Assembly (NCBI GenBank): GCA_964639255.1
Contig: CAZXDP010000011.1
Location: forward strand, 1 to 61,478
Direction: 5' to 3'
Length of the DNA stretch: 61,478 nucleotides
Source of the DNA: NZQO01 sp964639255
Lineage (GTDB): Bacteria; Bacteroidota; Bacteroidia; Flavobacteriales; Flavobacteriaceae
The notes under the pieces were generated by a model. That model saw only the letters and a list, made by a program, of their open reading frames with translations, searched no databases and was not told the origin of the DNA. Made by a program: the position numbers and the translations under genes. Shown here piece after piece: positions 9,035 to 18,006 of the stretch. How positions within the stretch are numbered: position 1 is the stretch's first letter; every line of letters begins with the position of its first letter.

Positions 9035-11104
9035 TTACCAAATACGCACGCGATCTTCTGGCGCTACGTACATCGGGTCCCCTTCCTGAATGTCGAACGC
9101 TTCGTAAAACGCATCGATATTCACCAAGGGTTGGGTAGCTCTATAGCGTCCCGGAGAGTGTGGATCTGTCTTAATTTGCTCGCGTAGGGCTTTTTCGCGC
9201 TGCTTGGTGCGCCATACCGTGGCCCAGCTCATAAAGAACCGTTGCTCTGGCGTAAAGCCGTCGATTTTACCGGGTCGACCATTCTCAGCATAGTACCGCT
9301 GTAAGCCATCATAAGCACCCAATAAGCCTCCTAAATCGCCAATATTTTCGCCTAGTGTAAATTTACCGTTAATGAACACGCTGTCCATAACTTCAATATT
9401 GCTATACTGGTCTGCTAGCTTATTACCGCGCTCCATGAACTTCTCCAAATCGCTTTCGGTCCACCAGTTTACCAAGTTTCCATCACCGTCAAAACGAGAA
9501 CCGCTATCATCAAAGGCGTGTGAAATCTCGTGGCCAATTACCGCTCCTATTCCGCCGTAATTTACCGCCTCATCGGCCTTATAATCGTAAAATGGAGGCT
9601 GCAGAATGGCCGCTGGGAAAACAATTTCATTGTTAAACGGATTAAAGTAGGCGTTCACAGTTTGTGGCGACATGCCCCATTCGGTTCGGTCTACTGGTTC
9701 GTCAATACGCTCCAAATTGTCCTTTAGGCCCCACTCCTGTACTGCTACCATATTGTCGTAATAAGTGTTGCCAGGCTTTACGGCCATGGTTGAATAATCC
9801 TTCCACTTATCGGGGTAGCCAATCTTAACTGTAAACTTGTTCAGCTTTTCTATAGCCTTGGTCTTGGTACTATCGCTCATCCAGTCGAGGTTTCGAATAC
9901 GCTCTTGGTAGGCGGCGATGATATTATCTATCATAGCTTCGGCCTTTTTCTTGGCCTCGGGAGGGAACATCTCATCTACGTACAATTTGCCTACGGCTTC
10001 GCCTACGCTTCCGTTCACGGTGCGAAGGGCACGTTCTTGGGCCGGCTTTTGCTGCTCGCTTCCGTTAAGGTACTTGCTATAGAACTCCCAGTTAGCACGC
10101 TCAATTTCGGTGGTTAGCATACCAGCGGCCTGATTTAGGGTCTGCCAGCGCATCACAGTCTTCCACGTATCGATATCGCCTTTCTTAAAAATATTTTGCA
10201 TTGCTTTCATATAAGTGGGCTGCATCGCCATAACCGTATCGAGTTCTTTGGTTACCCCAAGATCACGGAAAGCTTCCTTCCACGATATAGCCGGAACCAT
10301 TTCTTGTATTTGCTCTATAGATCGAGGATTGTTAAAGTTCCTGAAATCGCGGCTGGCTACTTTATCGAGGCGGGGTTGCGCCAATTTGGTTTCGAACGCC
10401 AAGATAGTTTCGGCCTGTTGCCGGGCTTCGGCCTCTGTGTCGCCTAGATACTGAAGCATTCTCGTGATGTGGTTTTTATATTCTTCGCGAATTTCTTCCG
10501 ATTTTTCATCGGTATTGGTGTAATAATCACGATCGGGCAATCCCAAGCCACCTGGCGTAATGTACGCTACGTTCATAGAACTGTTGTTGGGGTTGGAGAA
10601 TGCGGCAATACCAAAGAAGGGCTGTGCAACTTCCACAGCATTTTTCGTCATTACCTCTTGGAAATCGGATACCGAGGCAATGGATTCAATTTTCTCGAGG
10701 GCGGATCGCAACGGCTCGATACCAGCCTCATTTCTTGCCACGGTGTCCAGTTCAGACTCATAGATCATTATAGCCTTTGCCTGATCGGTATCATCGGCAT
10801 AAGCGCCGCTCTCCTTGGCATTCGCCAAGATAGCAAGAACGTCTTCATCGGTTTGTTTCCGTAGCACGTTAAAGCCTCCCCATCGGGTTTCGTCCTCGGG
10901 AATGGTGGTTTTCTTCATCCAGTTTCCGTTTACATAGTTGTAAAAATCAACTTTAGGGCTAACGGTGGTATCCATATTGGATAAGATAATGCCTCGTTCT
11001 TCGGTATCTGCCTGGGCAAGATCCTTTTCGCTATCGTTGCAAGCAACGAAGCCAACTGCCATAGCAGCCACGGCGAAACCAAAGGGGAAAATAGTACGTT
11101 TCAT
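9035..11104 (-). CDS. M13 family (neprilysin/PepO) zinc metallopeptidase lipoprotein
   Basis: 689 aa, the normal length for PepO-type enzymes. It begins with a lipoprotein signal ending at VGFVAC. The catalytic zinc motif is VIGHEISHAFDD (HExxH); the second ligand region is GENIGDLGG, and the substrate-contacting NAYFNPFNNEIVFPA segment is upstream. The C-terminus ends in RVRIW, whereas many homologues end in a CRVW-type tail. Family members cleave short peptides; here on the periplasmic face or outer membrane. Monocistronic. Confidence 0.95.
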   Translation of the reverse strand: MKRTIFPFGFAVAAMAVGFVACNDSEKDLAQADTEERGIILSNMDTTVSPKVDFYNYVNGNWMKKTTIPEDETRWGGFNVLRKQTDEDVLAILANAKESGAYADDTDQAKAIMIYESELDTVARNEAGIEPLRSALEKIESIASVSDFQEVMTKNAVEVAQPFFGIAAFSNPNNSSMNVAYITPGGLGLPDRDYYTNTDEKSEEIREEYKNHITRMLQYLGDTEAEARQQAETILAFETKLAQPRLDKVASRDFRNFNNPRSIEQIQEMVPAISWKEAFRDLGVTKELDTVMAMQPTYMKAMQNIFKKGDIDTWKTVMRWQTLNQAAGMLTTEIERANWEFYSKYLNGSEQQKPAQERALRTVNGSVGEAVGKLYVDEMFPPEAKKKAEAMIDNIIAAYQERIRNLDWMSDSTKTKAIEKLNKFTVKIGYPDKWKDYSTMAVKPGNTYYDNMVAVQEWGLKDNLERIDEPVDRTEWGMSPQTVNAYFNPFNNEIVFPAAILQPPFYDYKADEAVNYGGIGAVIGHEISHAFDDSGSRFDGDGNLVNWWTESDLEKFMERGNKLADQYSNIEVMDSVFINGKFTLGENIGDLGGLLGAYDGLQRYYAENGRPGKIDGFTPEQRFFMSWATVWRTKQREKALREQIKTDPHSPGRYRATQPLVNIDAFYEAFDIQEGDPMYVAPEDRVRIW

Positions 11105-11186
11105 TCGTTTGTGTTTAAAGGTGTAGAATAAGTAATTGATTTTCTGAATTGAAAGTCGCGTATTAGTAGTGTTTTTGAATTAAATG

Positions 11187-11777
11187 TTACAGTGAATCCC
11201 TGTTTTTATCACGAAGCTCAGAGCGGTACACCGAGTCCAAAAACCGCTGCTGTTGTTTCAGTTCGCGAGACTCTATTTCCTCTTGGCTGTGATCGATAGC
11301 TTCCTTGGCAAATTTTTCATTGATCTGTACCACCAAGTGGGATGCAGCCAAGTTCATTTCCACAATGGCCTTTTGAAGCGCCGCGGAATCGATTCGGGGC
11401 CGTTGTGCCTCTTGTTGCAGTAGCTTGGCGCGCATATTCACCACCCGAAGCCGTGCAAAAATGGGATTGGTATAAAGCGGTGCAGGTATTTTCTGAATAA
11501 GGGAATCTGTATGTTTCACCAGCGCTTCAGATTTATTTTTAACTACGGGCAAGGGCTGCATATTCAACGATTTCATTTCGCGTGAAAAGTCTGGAAAAAT
11601 AGACCATTCCGATAAAAAATCGGCATACTCTCGCCGAATCTCGGGCATTACAAAAGATTTACTCCCATAGAGCGAGGTGCTATCTACCGCAACCTGCACA
11701 GCATCGGGTTCCTCTTTCCAAGGAGAACTGCACGAAAAACCCAGCACAACTAATATGGTAAGGAGGGCGTGTTTCAT
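11187..11777 (-). CDS. Hypothetical lipoprotein
   Basis: 196 aa. The signal peptide MKHALLTILVVLGFSCSS gives a lipobox at GFSC. The rest is helical and charged, rich in Ser/Lys/Glu/Gln (EREYADFLSEW, QKAIVEMNLAASHL, REL KQQQRF), with no known domain. Homologous small lipoproteins occur in flavobacteria without an assigned role. A perfect TATCTTTG -7 box is located at 11798-11805 on this strand, ~20 bp before the start codon. Confidence 0.65.
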   Translation of the reverse strand: MKHALLTILVVLGFSCSSPWKEEPDAVQVAVDSTSLYGSKSFVMPEIRREYADFLSEWSIFPDFSREMKSLNMQPLPVVKNKSEALVKHTDSLIQKIPAPLYTNPIFARLRVVNMRAKLLQQEAQRPRIDSAALQKAIVEMNLAASHLVVQINEKFAKEAIDHSQEEIESRELKQQQRFLDSVYRSELRDKNRDSL

Positions 11778-11797
11778 AAAGTACTTACATTGGGCGC

Positions 11798-11805
11798 AAA
11801 GATAC
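11798..11805 (-). promoter_or_regulatory. Bacteroidota -7 promoter box for the lipoprotein gene
   Basis: On the minus strand the sequence reads TATCTTTG, an exact match to the Bacteroidota TAnnTTTG element, 20 bp before the ATG. No clear TTG -33 element was seen. Confidence 0.5.
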
Positions 11806-11857
11806 GGGATATTGATTCACTGTGCCTTAATTTTAGTAGGAAAGCTATAGATTTGCC

Positions 11858-11865
11858 TATCTTTG
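11858..11865 (+). promoter_or_regulatory. Bacteroidota -7 promoter box for L-threonine dehydrogenase gene
   Basis: TATCTTTG, exact TAnnTTTG, 28 bp upstream of the ATG at 11894. It lies back to back with the box for the leftward lipoprotein gene, forming a divergent promoter region. Confidence 0.5.
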
Positions 11866-11893
11866 AACTATATCATTATTCTGAAATACCCAC

Positions 11894-12844
11894 ATGAAAA
11901 AACGGATTCTAATTATAGGTGCCTGCGGCCAAATTGGCACCGAACTAACCACTTATTTGAGAACCCGCTTCGACGGCCATAAGGTAATTGCGAGCGACAT
12001 ACGGGAAGGCAGCGACGAACTTATGGAAAGCGGTCCGTTTGAACTGTTGGATGCGACCGATTATGCCGCAGTGGAAGATGTGGTGGCGCGCCACGAGATT
12101 ACCGATGTGTACCTTATGGCTGCAATGCTCTCTGCCACAGCAGAAAAATTTCCCATGAAAGCGTGGAACCTCAATATGAGCTCTTTGTTCAACGTGCTCA
12201 ATTTGGCAAAAGACGGTAAAATCTCGAAGATTTTCTGGCCCAGCAGCATCGCGGTATTTGGACCTACCACACCAAAGAACGATACACCCCAGCGTACCGT
12301 GATGGAACCCAGTACGGTTTATGGTATTAGCAAGCAAACGGGTGAGCGGTGGTGCGAATATTATTTTAAGCGGTACGGCGTCGATGTTCGCAGTATTCGC
12401 TATCCTGGCTTGGTTAGCTACAAGACGGAACCGGGTGGAGGCACTACCGATTATGCCGTGGACATTTACCATAAAGCATTAAAACACAAAAAATACATTT
12501 GCTTTTTGAAAGCTGGCACAACCTTACCGATGATGTATATGGATGATGCCATTAAGGCGACAGTGGGTATTATGGAGGCGACGGAAGACGCTGTAACGAT
12601 TCGAAGTTCGTACAACTTGGCAGCCATTAGTTTTGAGCCTGAGGATATTGCCGCCAGCATAAAGCGTCACATACCCGATTTCGAGATAGCCTACGATCCC
12701 GATTTTAGGCAGGCTATTGCCGATAGCTGGCCCGCGAGCATCGATGATAGCGAAGCGCGACAGGACTGGGGATGGAGCCACCAAGTATCCTTAGACGAGA
12801 TGACCGACATTATGCTGGAAAACCTCGAAAGGCATTATTCCTAA
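11894..12844 (+). CDS. L-threonine 3-dehydrogenase, short-chain (SDR) type
   Basis: 316 aa. The N-terminal NAD-binding loop is IIGACGQIGTEL (G-x-x-G-x-x-G); the catalytic triad is seen as WPSSIAVFG (Ser), then TVYGISKQTGE (Tyr-x-x-x-Lys). The segment RYPGLVSYKTEPGGGTTDYA is a signature of the SDR-type threonine dehydrogenases characterised in flavobacteria, which oxidise L-threonine to 2-amino-3-oxobutanoate with NAD+. The general class is certain; the substrate rests on this signature. A generic UDP-sugar epimerase is the alternative. A terminator follows. Confidence 0.85.
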   Translation: MKKRILIIGACGQIGTELTTYLRTRFDGHKVIASDIREGSDELMESGPFELLDATDYAAVEDVVARHEITDVYLMAAMLSATAEKFPMKAWNLNMSSLFNVLNLAKDGKISKIFWPSSIAVFGPTTPKNDTPQRTVMEPSTVYGISKQTGERWCEYYFKRYGVDVRSIRYPGLVSYKTEPGGGTTDYAVDIYHKALKHKKYICFLKAGTTLPMMYMDDAIKATVGIMEATEDAVTIRSSYNLAAISFEPEDIAASIKRHIPDFEIAYDPDFRQAIADSWPASIDDSEARQDWGWSHQVSLDEMTDIMLENLERHYS

Positions 12845-12856
12845 ATTTCCAACAAA

Positions 12857-12884
12857 AAAGGCGGTACCAAACCGCCTTTCTTAT
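12857..12884 (+). terminator. Intrinsic terminator after threonine dehydrogenase
   Basis: Perfect 9-bp stem AAAGGCGGT/ACCGCCTTT with a 5-nt loop and a T-rich tail, 13 bp after the stop codon. It is the last chromosomal feature before the integrated element. Confidence 0.9.
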
Positions 12885-12899
12885 TTACTTCAAAATACA

Positions 12900-12919
12900 A
12901 ATTTGTGGTCCCACCAGGA
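12900..12919 (+). repeat. attL: 20-bp core repeat
   Basis: Identical over 20 bp to 26104-26123. Positions 12906-12919 repeat the last 14 nt of tRNA-Arg (its 3' acceptor strand), but the rest of a tRNA does not follow, so this is the cut-off copy left at the distal end of the insertion. Confidence 0.85.
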
Positions 12920-13033
12920 ACCACCAAACGGTTTTCCTTGACTTTCATTGAAATTGAAAAGCGATACAAATACGCATAAAATCTACTATTTTTTAATCAA
13001 ATGTGTTATCTGAATTTCCCTAAATAAAAAAAA

Positions 13034-13055
13034 CGTGTTCAAAACGTGTTCAAAT
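13034..13055 (+). repeat. Left tandem 11-bp repeat, putative integrase arm site
   Basis: Two adjacent 11-bp units reading CGTGTTCAAAA and CGTGTTCAAAT. A matching pair (GGTGTTCAAAT, CGTGCTCAAAA) lies at 26032-26053, close to the other end. Position inside both ends, same orientation and same 11-bp period suggest arm-type binding sites for the N-terminal domain of the integrase. Confidence 0.6.
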
Positions 13056-13098
13056 TTCTGCCATTTCGTATTTTTATGGAAATGATAATTCGCCCGCC

Positions 13099-14367
13099 AT
13101 GGCATCCATATCCTTCCTGTATCGCTCCAAAAAATCTTCATCCCACCTTACCGTTCGCTTAGCGATTCGAATTGATGGAAAGGTTAAATCAATTTACTCA
13201 AGAACTCCCATACTTGTCGATAAGAACATTTGGGATGCTTATGGCTCAAATAAAACCGTTCGGGACGTCGATAGGAAAAATGAGATACAAAGACTCAAAG
13301 ATTCGATTACAGAGCTGGAGAGCCACCTCAACGATGATCTATCGCGGTTAGACCTGACCAAAGTAGATGTCCAGTGGGCCGAAAATAACCGAGATTTGCT
13401 AAAGAATGCCGTTGCTTCCTTTTACAGGCCGGCAGCCCCCGATGTACCACGCGGCCTGACTGATTATTTCCAATACTATCTCGATGCGAGAAAGGCGGAA
13501 ATCTCAGATGCGGTGCGCAAAAAGTACAGCGCCGTCAAGAACAAGCTGGAGCGGTTCCAAGATGCGGAGGCAGTACAATTTGAAATATCTGAGGTGAACG
13601 AGAATTTCAAAAAAAGGTTTGCCGCATATTGCAGGGAGCAGAACTATGCAGCCAATACCGTCCAAAGGGATCTGAAATACATTAAGACGGTTTGCCGCCA
13701 CGCCCACGGCGAGGGTGTCGAGCTGCACCCTCAATTGGACGGGCTTAGGCTACCGAAAGAAAAGGTGCCCAAGGTATACCTCACATTTCAGGAGATCGAG
13801 AAAATAGAGGAGCTGGATAACCTGAAGCCATACCAAGAAAATGCTAGGGATTGGCTCGTCATTAGTTGCTATACCGGCCAGAGGGTCTCGGACTTTATGA
13901 GGTTCACGAAAGCGATGCTACGTGAGCAGGATGGACGTACCTATATAGATTTTATACAAACAAAAACTAATAAGAAAATGACCGTGCTGCTTCACGGGAA
14001 GGTGATGGAGATTCTGGAAAAAAGGGGAGGGGATTTTCCATCGAGGATTTCAGACCAGAGATACAACGAGTATATAAAGGAGGTTTGCCAATTGGCGGAA
14101 ATCGATTCCCCAACCTATGGCAAAAAGCAGGTCAATATCGCGGAGGAAGGCAAAAAGAGCATCATACGGAAGGTTTCAGGTACTTTTCCTAAGTGGGAGC
14201 TGGTAACATCGCACATCGGCCGCAGGAGCTACGCTACAAACTTCTACGGCACTATTCCCACCAGTTTGCTGATGTACGTAACTGGCCACGCGACCGAGGC
14301 AATGTTCCGGGAGTATATAGGGAAAGGTAACGAGGACCATTCCGCCCAGCTCGCTAACTATTATTGA
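13099..14367 (+). CDS. Tyrosine recombinase / integrase
   Basis: 422 aa, normal for Bacteroidota phage-type integrases. Residues 1-100 look like an arm-DNA-binding domain (SISFLYRSKKSSSHLTVRLA). Residues ~115-215 form a SAM-like core-binding domain. The C-terminal catalytic domain shows Arg in TGQRVSDF (~265), the H-x-x-R pair in HIGRRSY (~372-375), the second His in VTGHATEAMF (~397) and the nucleophile Tyr in REYIGK (406). It sits 180 bp from attL and points into the element. It most likely catalyses integration and excision at tRNA-Arg. Confidence 0.95.
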   Translation: MASISFLYRSKKSSSHLTVRLAIRIDGKVKSIYSRTPILVDKNIWDAYGSNKTVRDVDRKNEIQRLKDSITELESHLNDDLSRLDLTKVDVQWAENNRDLLKNAVASFYRPAAPDVPRGLTDYFQYYLDARKAEISDAVRKKYSAVKNKLERFQDAEAVQFEISEVNENFKKRFAAYCREQNYAANTVQRDLKYIKTVCRHAHGEGVELHPQLDGLRLPKEKVPKVYLTFQEIEKIEELDNLKPYQENARDWLVISCYTGQRVSDFMRFTKAMLREQDGRTYIDFIQTKTNKKMTVLLHGKVMEILEKRGGDFPSRISDQRYNEYIKEVCQLAEIDSPTYGKKQVNIAEEGKKSIIRKVSGTFPKWELVTSHIGRRSYATNFYGTIPTSLLMYVTGHATEAMFREYIGKGNEDHSAQLANYY

Positions 14368-14413
14368 TGTGCCGAAAATTTAGCAAAACTCTATAGTGCA
14401 TATTATCGCACAT

Positions 14414-14617
14414 TTATGATCTGCCCAATATTGATTTGATTGCCTCGATATGCCGGGTAAGCTCATTGATGCGGTCGCTAATCCTGATTCGTTCAGTTTC
14501 TCTCATCCTTCTGATTACGGGGTCACTTTCGGGCAAGGATATGCTCTCATACACCTTCAACAGCTCGTTATTGATTTGCTTTTGGGCTATTAGATAGTCC
14601 AAAATGGTTTCTTCCAT
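14414..14617 (-). CDS. Small helical protein of the element
   Basis: 67 aa (METILDYLIAQKQINNELL-like opening, actually MEETILDYL...), predicted almost wholly helical with charged heptads (RRMRETERIRISDRINEL). No family recognised. It is the last gene of the leftward module, 7 bp after the 51-aa ORF, and runs convergent to the integrase gene. Confidence 0.55.
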   Translation of the reverse strand: MEETILDYLIAQKQINNELLKVYESISLPESDPVIRRMRETERIRISDRINELTRHIEAIKSILGRS

Positions 14618-14624
14618 AGACTTG

Positions 14625-14780
14625 TTATCTTAGTTTGTAGCTAGTTTTCATTGCGGCCCACTTGGAACGGTGTTTCGATAGGTTCCTTAGGTTCTCGCCG
14701 TCTGTTTCTTTGGAAATGGGCACCCCTGCGGATGCCCTGTTTTTCCTTTTCTTCTTGGGTTTCTTGAAATAGCTTCTCAT
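14625..14780 (-). CDS. Very small basic protein (51 aa)
   Basis: An ATG at 14780 overlaps the stop of the preceding 72-aa gene in an ATGA junction, a sign of translational coupling. The product begins MRSYFKKPKKKRKNR and ends AAMKTSYKLR; it is strongly basic (Lys/Arg-rich), so nucleic-acid binding is plausible but unproven. The frame runs without stops to 14625 and is followed by the 67-aa gene. Small basic ORFs of this type are common in phage-related modules. Confidence 0.55.
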   Translation of the reverse strand: MRSYFKKPKKKRKNRASAGVPISKETDGENLRNLSKHRSKWAAMKTSYKLR

Positions 14781-14995
14781 ATAAGCCCTATTACTGGGTG
14801 GACAACCGAGAAACGTTCCTGATCAATCGGCCTATCAACAAACCACGGAAGCCTCAGGTTTTTGGCTGTAATTTTAGACCTTCGCCTCTCATTTAACCTG
14901 GCGCGCTCTTTCGCCACCTTTACGGGATTGTAGCCCTCATCTTGTACTCGATACGTTTTTTTCTTTGGCACGTAAACTCTTACTGATTTTCGCAT
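14777..14995 (-). CDS. Small basic protein of the element
   Basis: 72 aa, rich in Lys/Arg (RKSVRVYVPKKKTYRVQD, KERARLNERRRSKITAKN). No recognised domain. It overlaps the following 51-aa ORF by 4 bp (ATGA) and lies 53 bp after the 83-aa gene. Probably part of the same leftward transcript. Confidence 0.55.
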   Translation of the reverse strand: MRKSVRVYVPKKKTYRVQDEGYNPVKVAKERARLNERRRSKITAKNLRLPWFVDRPIDQERFSVVHPVIGLI

Positions 14996-15048
14996 TTTTT
15001 ATAAATATGGGATGGGCAAAAGCCCGAAACATCTATTTTGTTGCTTAC

Positions 15049-15300
15049 TCACTTTGACAGCTTCTCAATTATCTTCCTGATGCTGCTATTGTCCTTGAAC
15101 CCGTAATGCTCTGCCAGAACATCATAGCGGCATTCCTTGCACAGTTCCGGGTATCGGTGGAATTCCTCATATATCTCCAAGTCGCGGAGCACGGTCGGAG
15201 ATACCACACCTAGATCCTGAAGCTCTTTGAGCGACTCGCGCCTCTTTATCAGTTTCTCGTAAAGCAATTCCCTAGGGTGTTTCCGAAGAAATATCTGCAT
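15049..15300 (-). CDS. Small helical protein, possible HTH
   Basis: 83 aa; starts inside the end of the 649-aa gene (29-bp overlap). The C-terminal part RYDVLAEHYGFKDNSSIRKI resembles a helix-turn-helix of the type used in DNA-binding or small terminase-like proteins, and the sequence contains CKEC. Neither supports a firm family call. The overlap argues for co-translation with the large upstream gene. Confidence 0.5.
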   Translation of the reverse strand: MQIFLRKHPRELLYEKLIKRRESLKELQDLGVVSPTVLRDLEIYEEFHRYPELCKECRYDVLAEHYGFKDNSSIRKIIEKLSK

Positions 15301-17221
15301 CGTATGGGCTCAGCGATACCATTTCAACGACGGTAGGCTTTCCGAGTTCATAAGATACCACCTTGTTCAACAAAAAATAAGACTGCTCTTGTGTGAGGTA
15401 ATATTTTTTCTTGAAATCTAGGTTTGCTATATCTATTTCTGTAAGGGTCATTAAAACCCTTATAACCTTCGATCGGTTCAGCAACTGGCCTATGGCCGCA
15501 TACCTTTCCCGAACCACATCCTTGTTAGGAAGTCCGATATAGCTCTCTACTTGTACATCGGTCTTGACCGTTTCTTCCTCCAGTTGTTGGGAACCAATCC
15601 GTATGCCGGAAGGGTTGTTGTAAGATATGCTTCTCATAAAATGGAACCGCTTTGACAGGGATTTATACTTATATCCCAACTGCCCGCCCGAGTCGTCCAA
15701 CTCCTTGCTAAAAAGCTTATATATGAGGCTCTGCCTTCCAAGATAGTTCACAGGTTTCTCCAATGGTGTATATATCTTGGATTTTATCAATGATTTTGAT
15801 GGGCTGAGGTTCACGTTGTCTATCGTAATATGCCCATCGTTGTAGCTGTCCTTGTCATCATCGTACTCGTGCCTAAGTATGTTCAACCTTGCATAGTCAC
15901 CATAAACATAAGATTCTGAAAGTCGCCGTATGTACTTATCGCTCCAGTCCACTTTCTCCGCAGTTTCTATCCGCTCCTCCATTGTCAGGAAATCATAATG
16001 GTTCTGGTACTTCCTCTTGAAAAGGGACAATCCGAAATGGTGGATTACCTCCTTGAAGAAGTCTGAGATACTGAAATCGATGAACGCCTCCCCGAAATCG
16101 GGATTGTTCGGGTTGAGCTGTACGATTTCCACATTGACGGTACTGGTATCCGTGTCTAGCCTGTACCAATCGTCTATCTGGCTCTTGACCACGAAGCAGA
16201 GGCTCTCCAGTGCCAATAGGTTTATAGTGAAGGTAAACTCAAATGGTTCCCCATCTTGGATGTTCTCAAATATGCCATCGGGGCCATAAGGGGCTACATC
16301 GTTCGGCTCAATGCCAACCGCGTTCTTGCCGATGATGAGCCTGCTGACCGGGTGGCTAGGGGGATAGAACTTGTTTACGGTTCCGCTGACGGTTATACGG
16401 TACAGCCCGGTCTCAACCACAGTTGGGTACCGATCCTGTTCCATCAAGATAGGGGCACCGCTCCAGCTCTGAAAGGTCACGAGATAGGCAGCCTTGAAGA
16501 ACAAAAATCCACTGTTCAGGAACAGCTGCTCATATAGGCCCGTCTCATCACTGTCAAAGACCGTGACATCATTGTCCCCGGTATTGATGCCCTTTGGGTA
16601 TGTCATCCAGAGGTTTTGGAAAGCATCGGTAGAGAATATGCTGCCGCTATATGTAAATCCATAGGCATCGAATACCTTGTCCCATAGGTACCGTACCCTA
16701 ACACTGGGCACCAGGTAATCGATATTGGCCACAATCTGGTTCTGGCCGTTCCTGTAGGTCGCAAGGCCATTATAATCGGCCAAAATGTAACGGTACTCAT
16801 CATTTGTCCAGCTCGATACGACCGTCTGAAGGTCCTTGAAGTGATCGAGCTCGGAAAGGTCGAGGTCGCTAAGCAGGGCATTCTCTATGGCTTTGAATAT
16901 CTCAAGGTTTCCGTCGTAGATGAAGACTTTGTAGACATCGGTGGTCTCCCTTACGACCGCCCAACCATCGCGAATAAGGCTCTCGCCCGTGGATGAGAAG
17001 AGCATCGCGGTGTTTTTGCGATAGGGTATCTTGGATATGTTGCCCACCAAGGATAGGTTCTTCATCGCCCGTACGTTGTTGGGCGTCTTGGGCAGTTCGA
17101 ACTCATTGGTATAGTCCGTCTGCCTCGTCTCCAACTTTGCGATATCGTTGGTTTGCTTGGTCTGCTTTATACGGGTACCGGCAAACATATCCATTTGCGT
17201 ACCGTTGATAGTTAGCTTCAA
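15272..17221 (-). CDS. Large phage-type protein (putative tail-associated)
   Basis: 649 aa. No signal peptide. It opens with KLTINGTQMDMFAGTRIKQT and a Q-T-D-Y-T-N-E-F-E-L-P-K-T-P-N-N segment, and ends with a module like IANLDFKKKYYLTQ..SYFLLNKV. Both resemble large uncharacterised proteins in Bacteroidota prophages, found near tail genes; this memory-based match is tentative. The body is beta-rich with many aromatic residues and no enzymatic motif. It is the only virion-like protein in the element. It could be a hijacking factor of a satellite, or a leftover of a prophage. Confidence 0.45.
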   Translation of the reverse strand: MKLTINGTQMDMFAGTRIKQTKQTNDIAKLETRQTDYTNEFELPKTPNNVRAMKNLSLVGNISKIPYRKNTAMLFSSTGESLIRDGWAVVRETTDVYKVFIYDGNLEIFKAIENALLSDLDLSELDHFKDLQTVVSSWTNDEYRYILADYNGLATYRNGQNQIVANIDYLVPSVRVRYLWDKVFDAYGFTYSGSIFSTDAFQNLWMTYPKGINTGDNDVTVFDSDETGLYEQLFLNSGFLFFKAAYLVTFQSWSGAPILMEQDRYPTVVETGLYRITVSGTVNKFYPPSHPVSRLIIGKNAVGIEPNDVAPYGPDGIFENIQDGEPFEFTFTINLLALESLCFVVKSQIDDWYRLDTDTSTVNVEIVQLNPNNPDFGEAFIDFSISDFFKEVIHHFGLSLFKRKYQNHYDFLTMEERIETAEKVDWSDKYIRRLSESYVYGDYARLNILRHEYDDDKDSYNDGHITIDNVNLSPSKSLIKSKIYTPLEKPVNYLGRQSLIYKLFSKELDDSGGQLGYKYKSLSKRFHFMRSISYNNPSGIRIGSQQLEEETVKTDVQVESYIGLPNKDVVRERYAAIGQLLNRSKVIRVLMTLTEIDIANLDFKKKYYLTQEQSYFLLNKVVSYELGKPTVVEMVSLSPYDADISSETP

Positions 17222-17265
17222 AACTTTTAGCTATTGCTATGCCACCTGGGCGAAGCATCCTTTGT

Positions 17266-17304
17266 AAAAAATGGGCCATCCGGTTCGCTATGCCGAACGG
17301 CCCA
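17266..17304 (-). terminator. Terminator-like hairpin in front of the 649-aa gene
   Basis: Read on the minus strand, GGGCCGTTCG pairs with the later CGAAC...GGCCC across a short loop with one internal bulge, and is followed by a run of six T. It could separate the helicase transcript from the 649-aa gene, or attenuate it. Confidence 0.5.
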
Positions 17305-17366
17305 CCAAATCAAAAACAAAATCAAAAAACCAAGTCAAAATCCAATGACTTTTCAAATATACCCTT

Positions 17367-17996
17367 TTACACTGGGTTTCGGGTCCTATTGAAGGTACGT
17401 TCGGTAATCTGCGAAATACGCTTCCTATCCACCTCAAGGCAATTGCCACGGCCTGAATTTGTCACCGACACGATGCCCCCCAGTGCATTTGATACGCCAT
17501 TTAGATACCCGTGCAATAGCGTTCCGGCATCATCTGCCTCCTTGAACAGCTCAACCGTTTTTTCTGCTATCTCCAAGGCTTTCTGCTTTATTTCTGTATC
17601 GGCGTAGTGGTAACAGGCTGCCAGTGCCGGTTGCTCATCTGCGGGAGAATACGGATTATCGTTTTCCGGGTCTATGTAAAACCGGTAACCGCTCCAGCTC
17701 GTGGTGGAATGTTTCTTGATCTCGGAGAGATTGATTCCCATTGCGCGGAGGTTGAACTCCTCATCGGCGTGGGGGTAGGGAAACCGCTTCCGTACCTCAT
17801 CTTCTACGTGGCCTGCACTCTTTTTCATAAGATTCTCCAGTTGCTCTTTGTCCAGTTGGTATCCGTCCAGCTTGGAAAGCTCCTTGAGGGCGGCATCTTT
17901 GAACCGGTTGAGCAGGATGGCGGCCGCCTCCATTTTTTGTTTTTGTTCCATTAGAGCGGCACGGTCTACGTACAGCAATTCGTTTTTTGTGTTCAT
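17367..17996 (-). CDS. Uncharacterised element protein (209 aa)
   Basis: Mostly helical. The N-terminal half has charged amphipathic helices (ALMEQKQKMEAAAILLNRF, ELSKLDGYQLDKEQLENL), followed by a tryptophan/tyrosine-containing middle (TSWSGYRFYIDPENDNPYSP) and a C-terminal helical stretch. I do not recognise a family. It directly follows the DnaB-like gene (10 bp), so a role in replication or its control is inferred from position only. Confidence 0.5.
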   Translation of the reverse strand: MNTKNELLYVDRAALMEQKQKMEAAAILLNRFKDAALKELSKLDGYQLDKEQLENLMKKSAGHVEDEVRKRFPYPHADEEFNLRAMGINLSEIKKHSTTSWSGYRFYIDPENDNPYSPADEQPALAACYHYADTEIKQKALEIAEKTVELFKEADDAGTLLHGYLNGVSNALGGIVSVTNSGRGNCLEVDRKRISQITERTFNRTRNPV

Positions 17997-18006
17997 ATCG
18001 TTTTTT

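Noticed and set aside
13034..13055. Possible CRISPR repeats at the left end
   Set aside because: Only two 11-bp units with no spacers; arm sites explain them better, and no cas gene is present anywhere.
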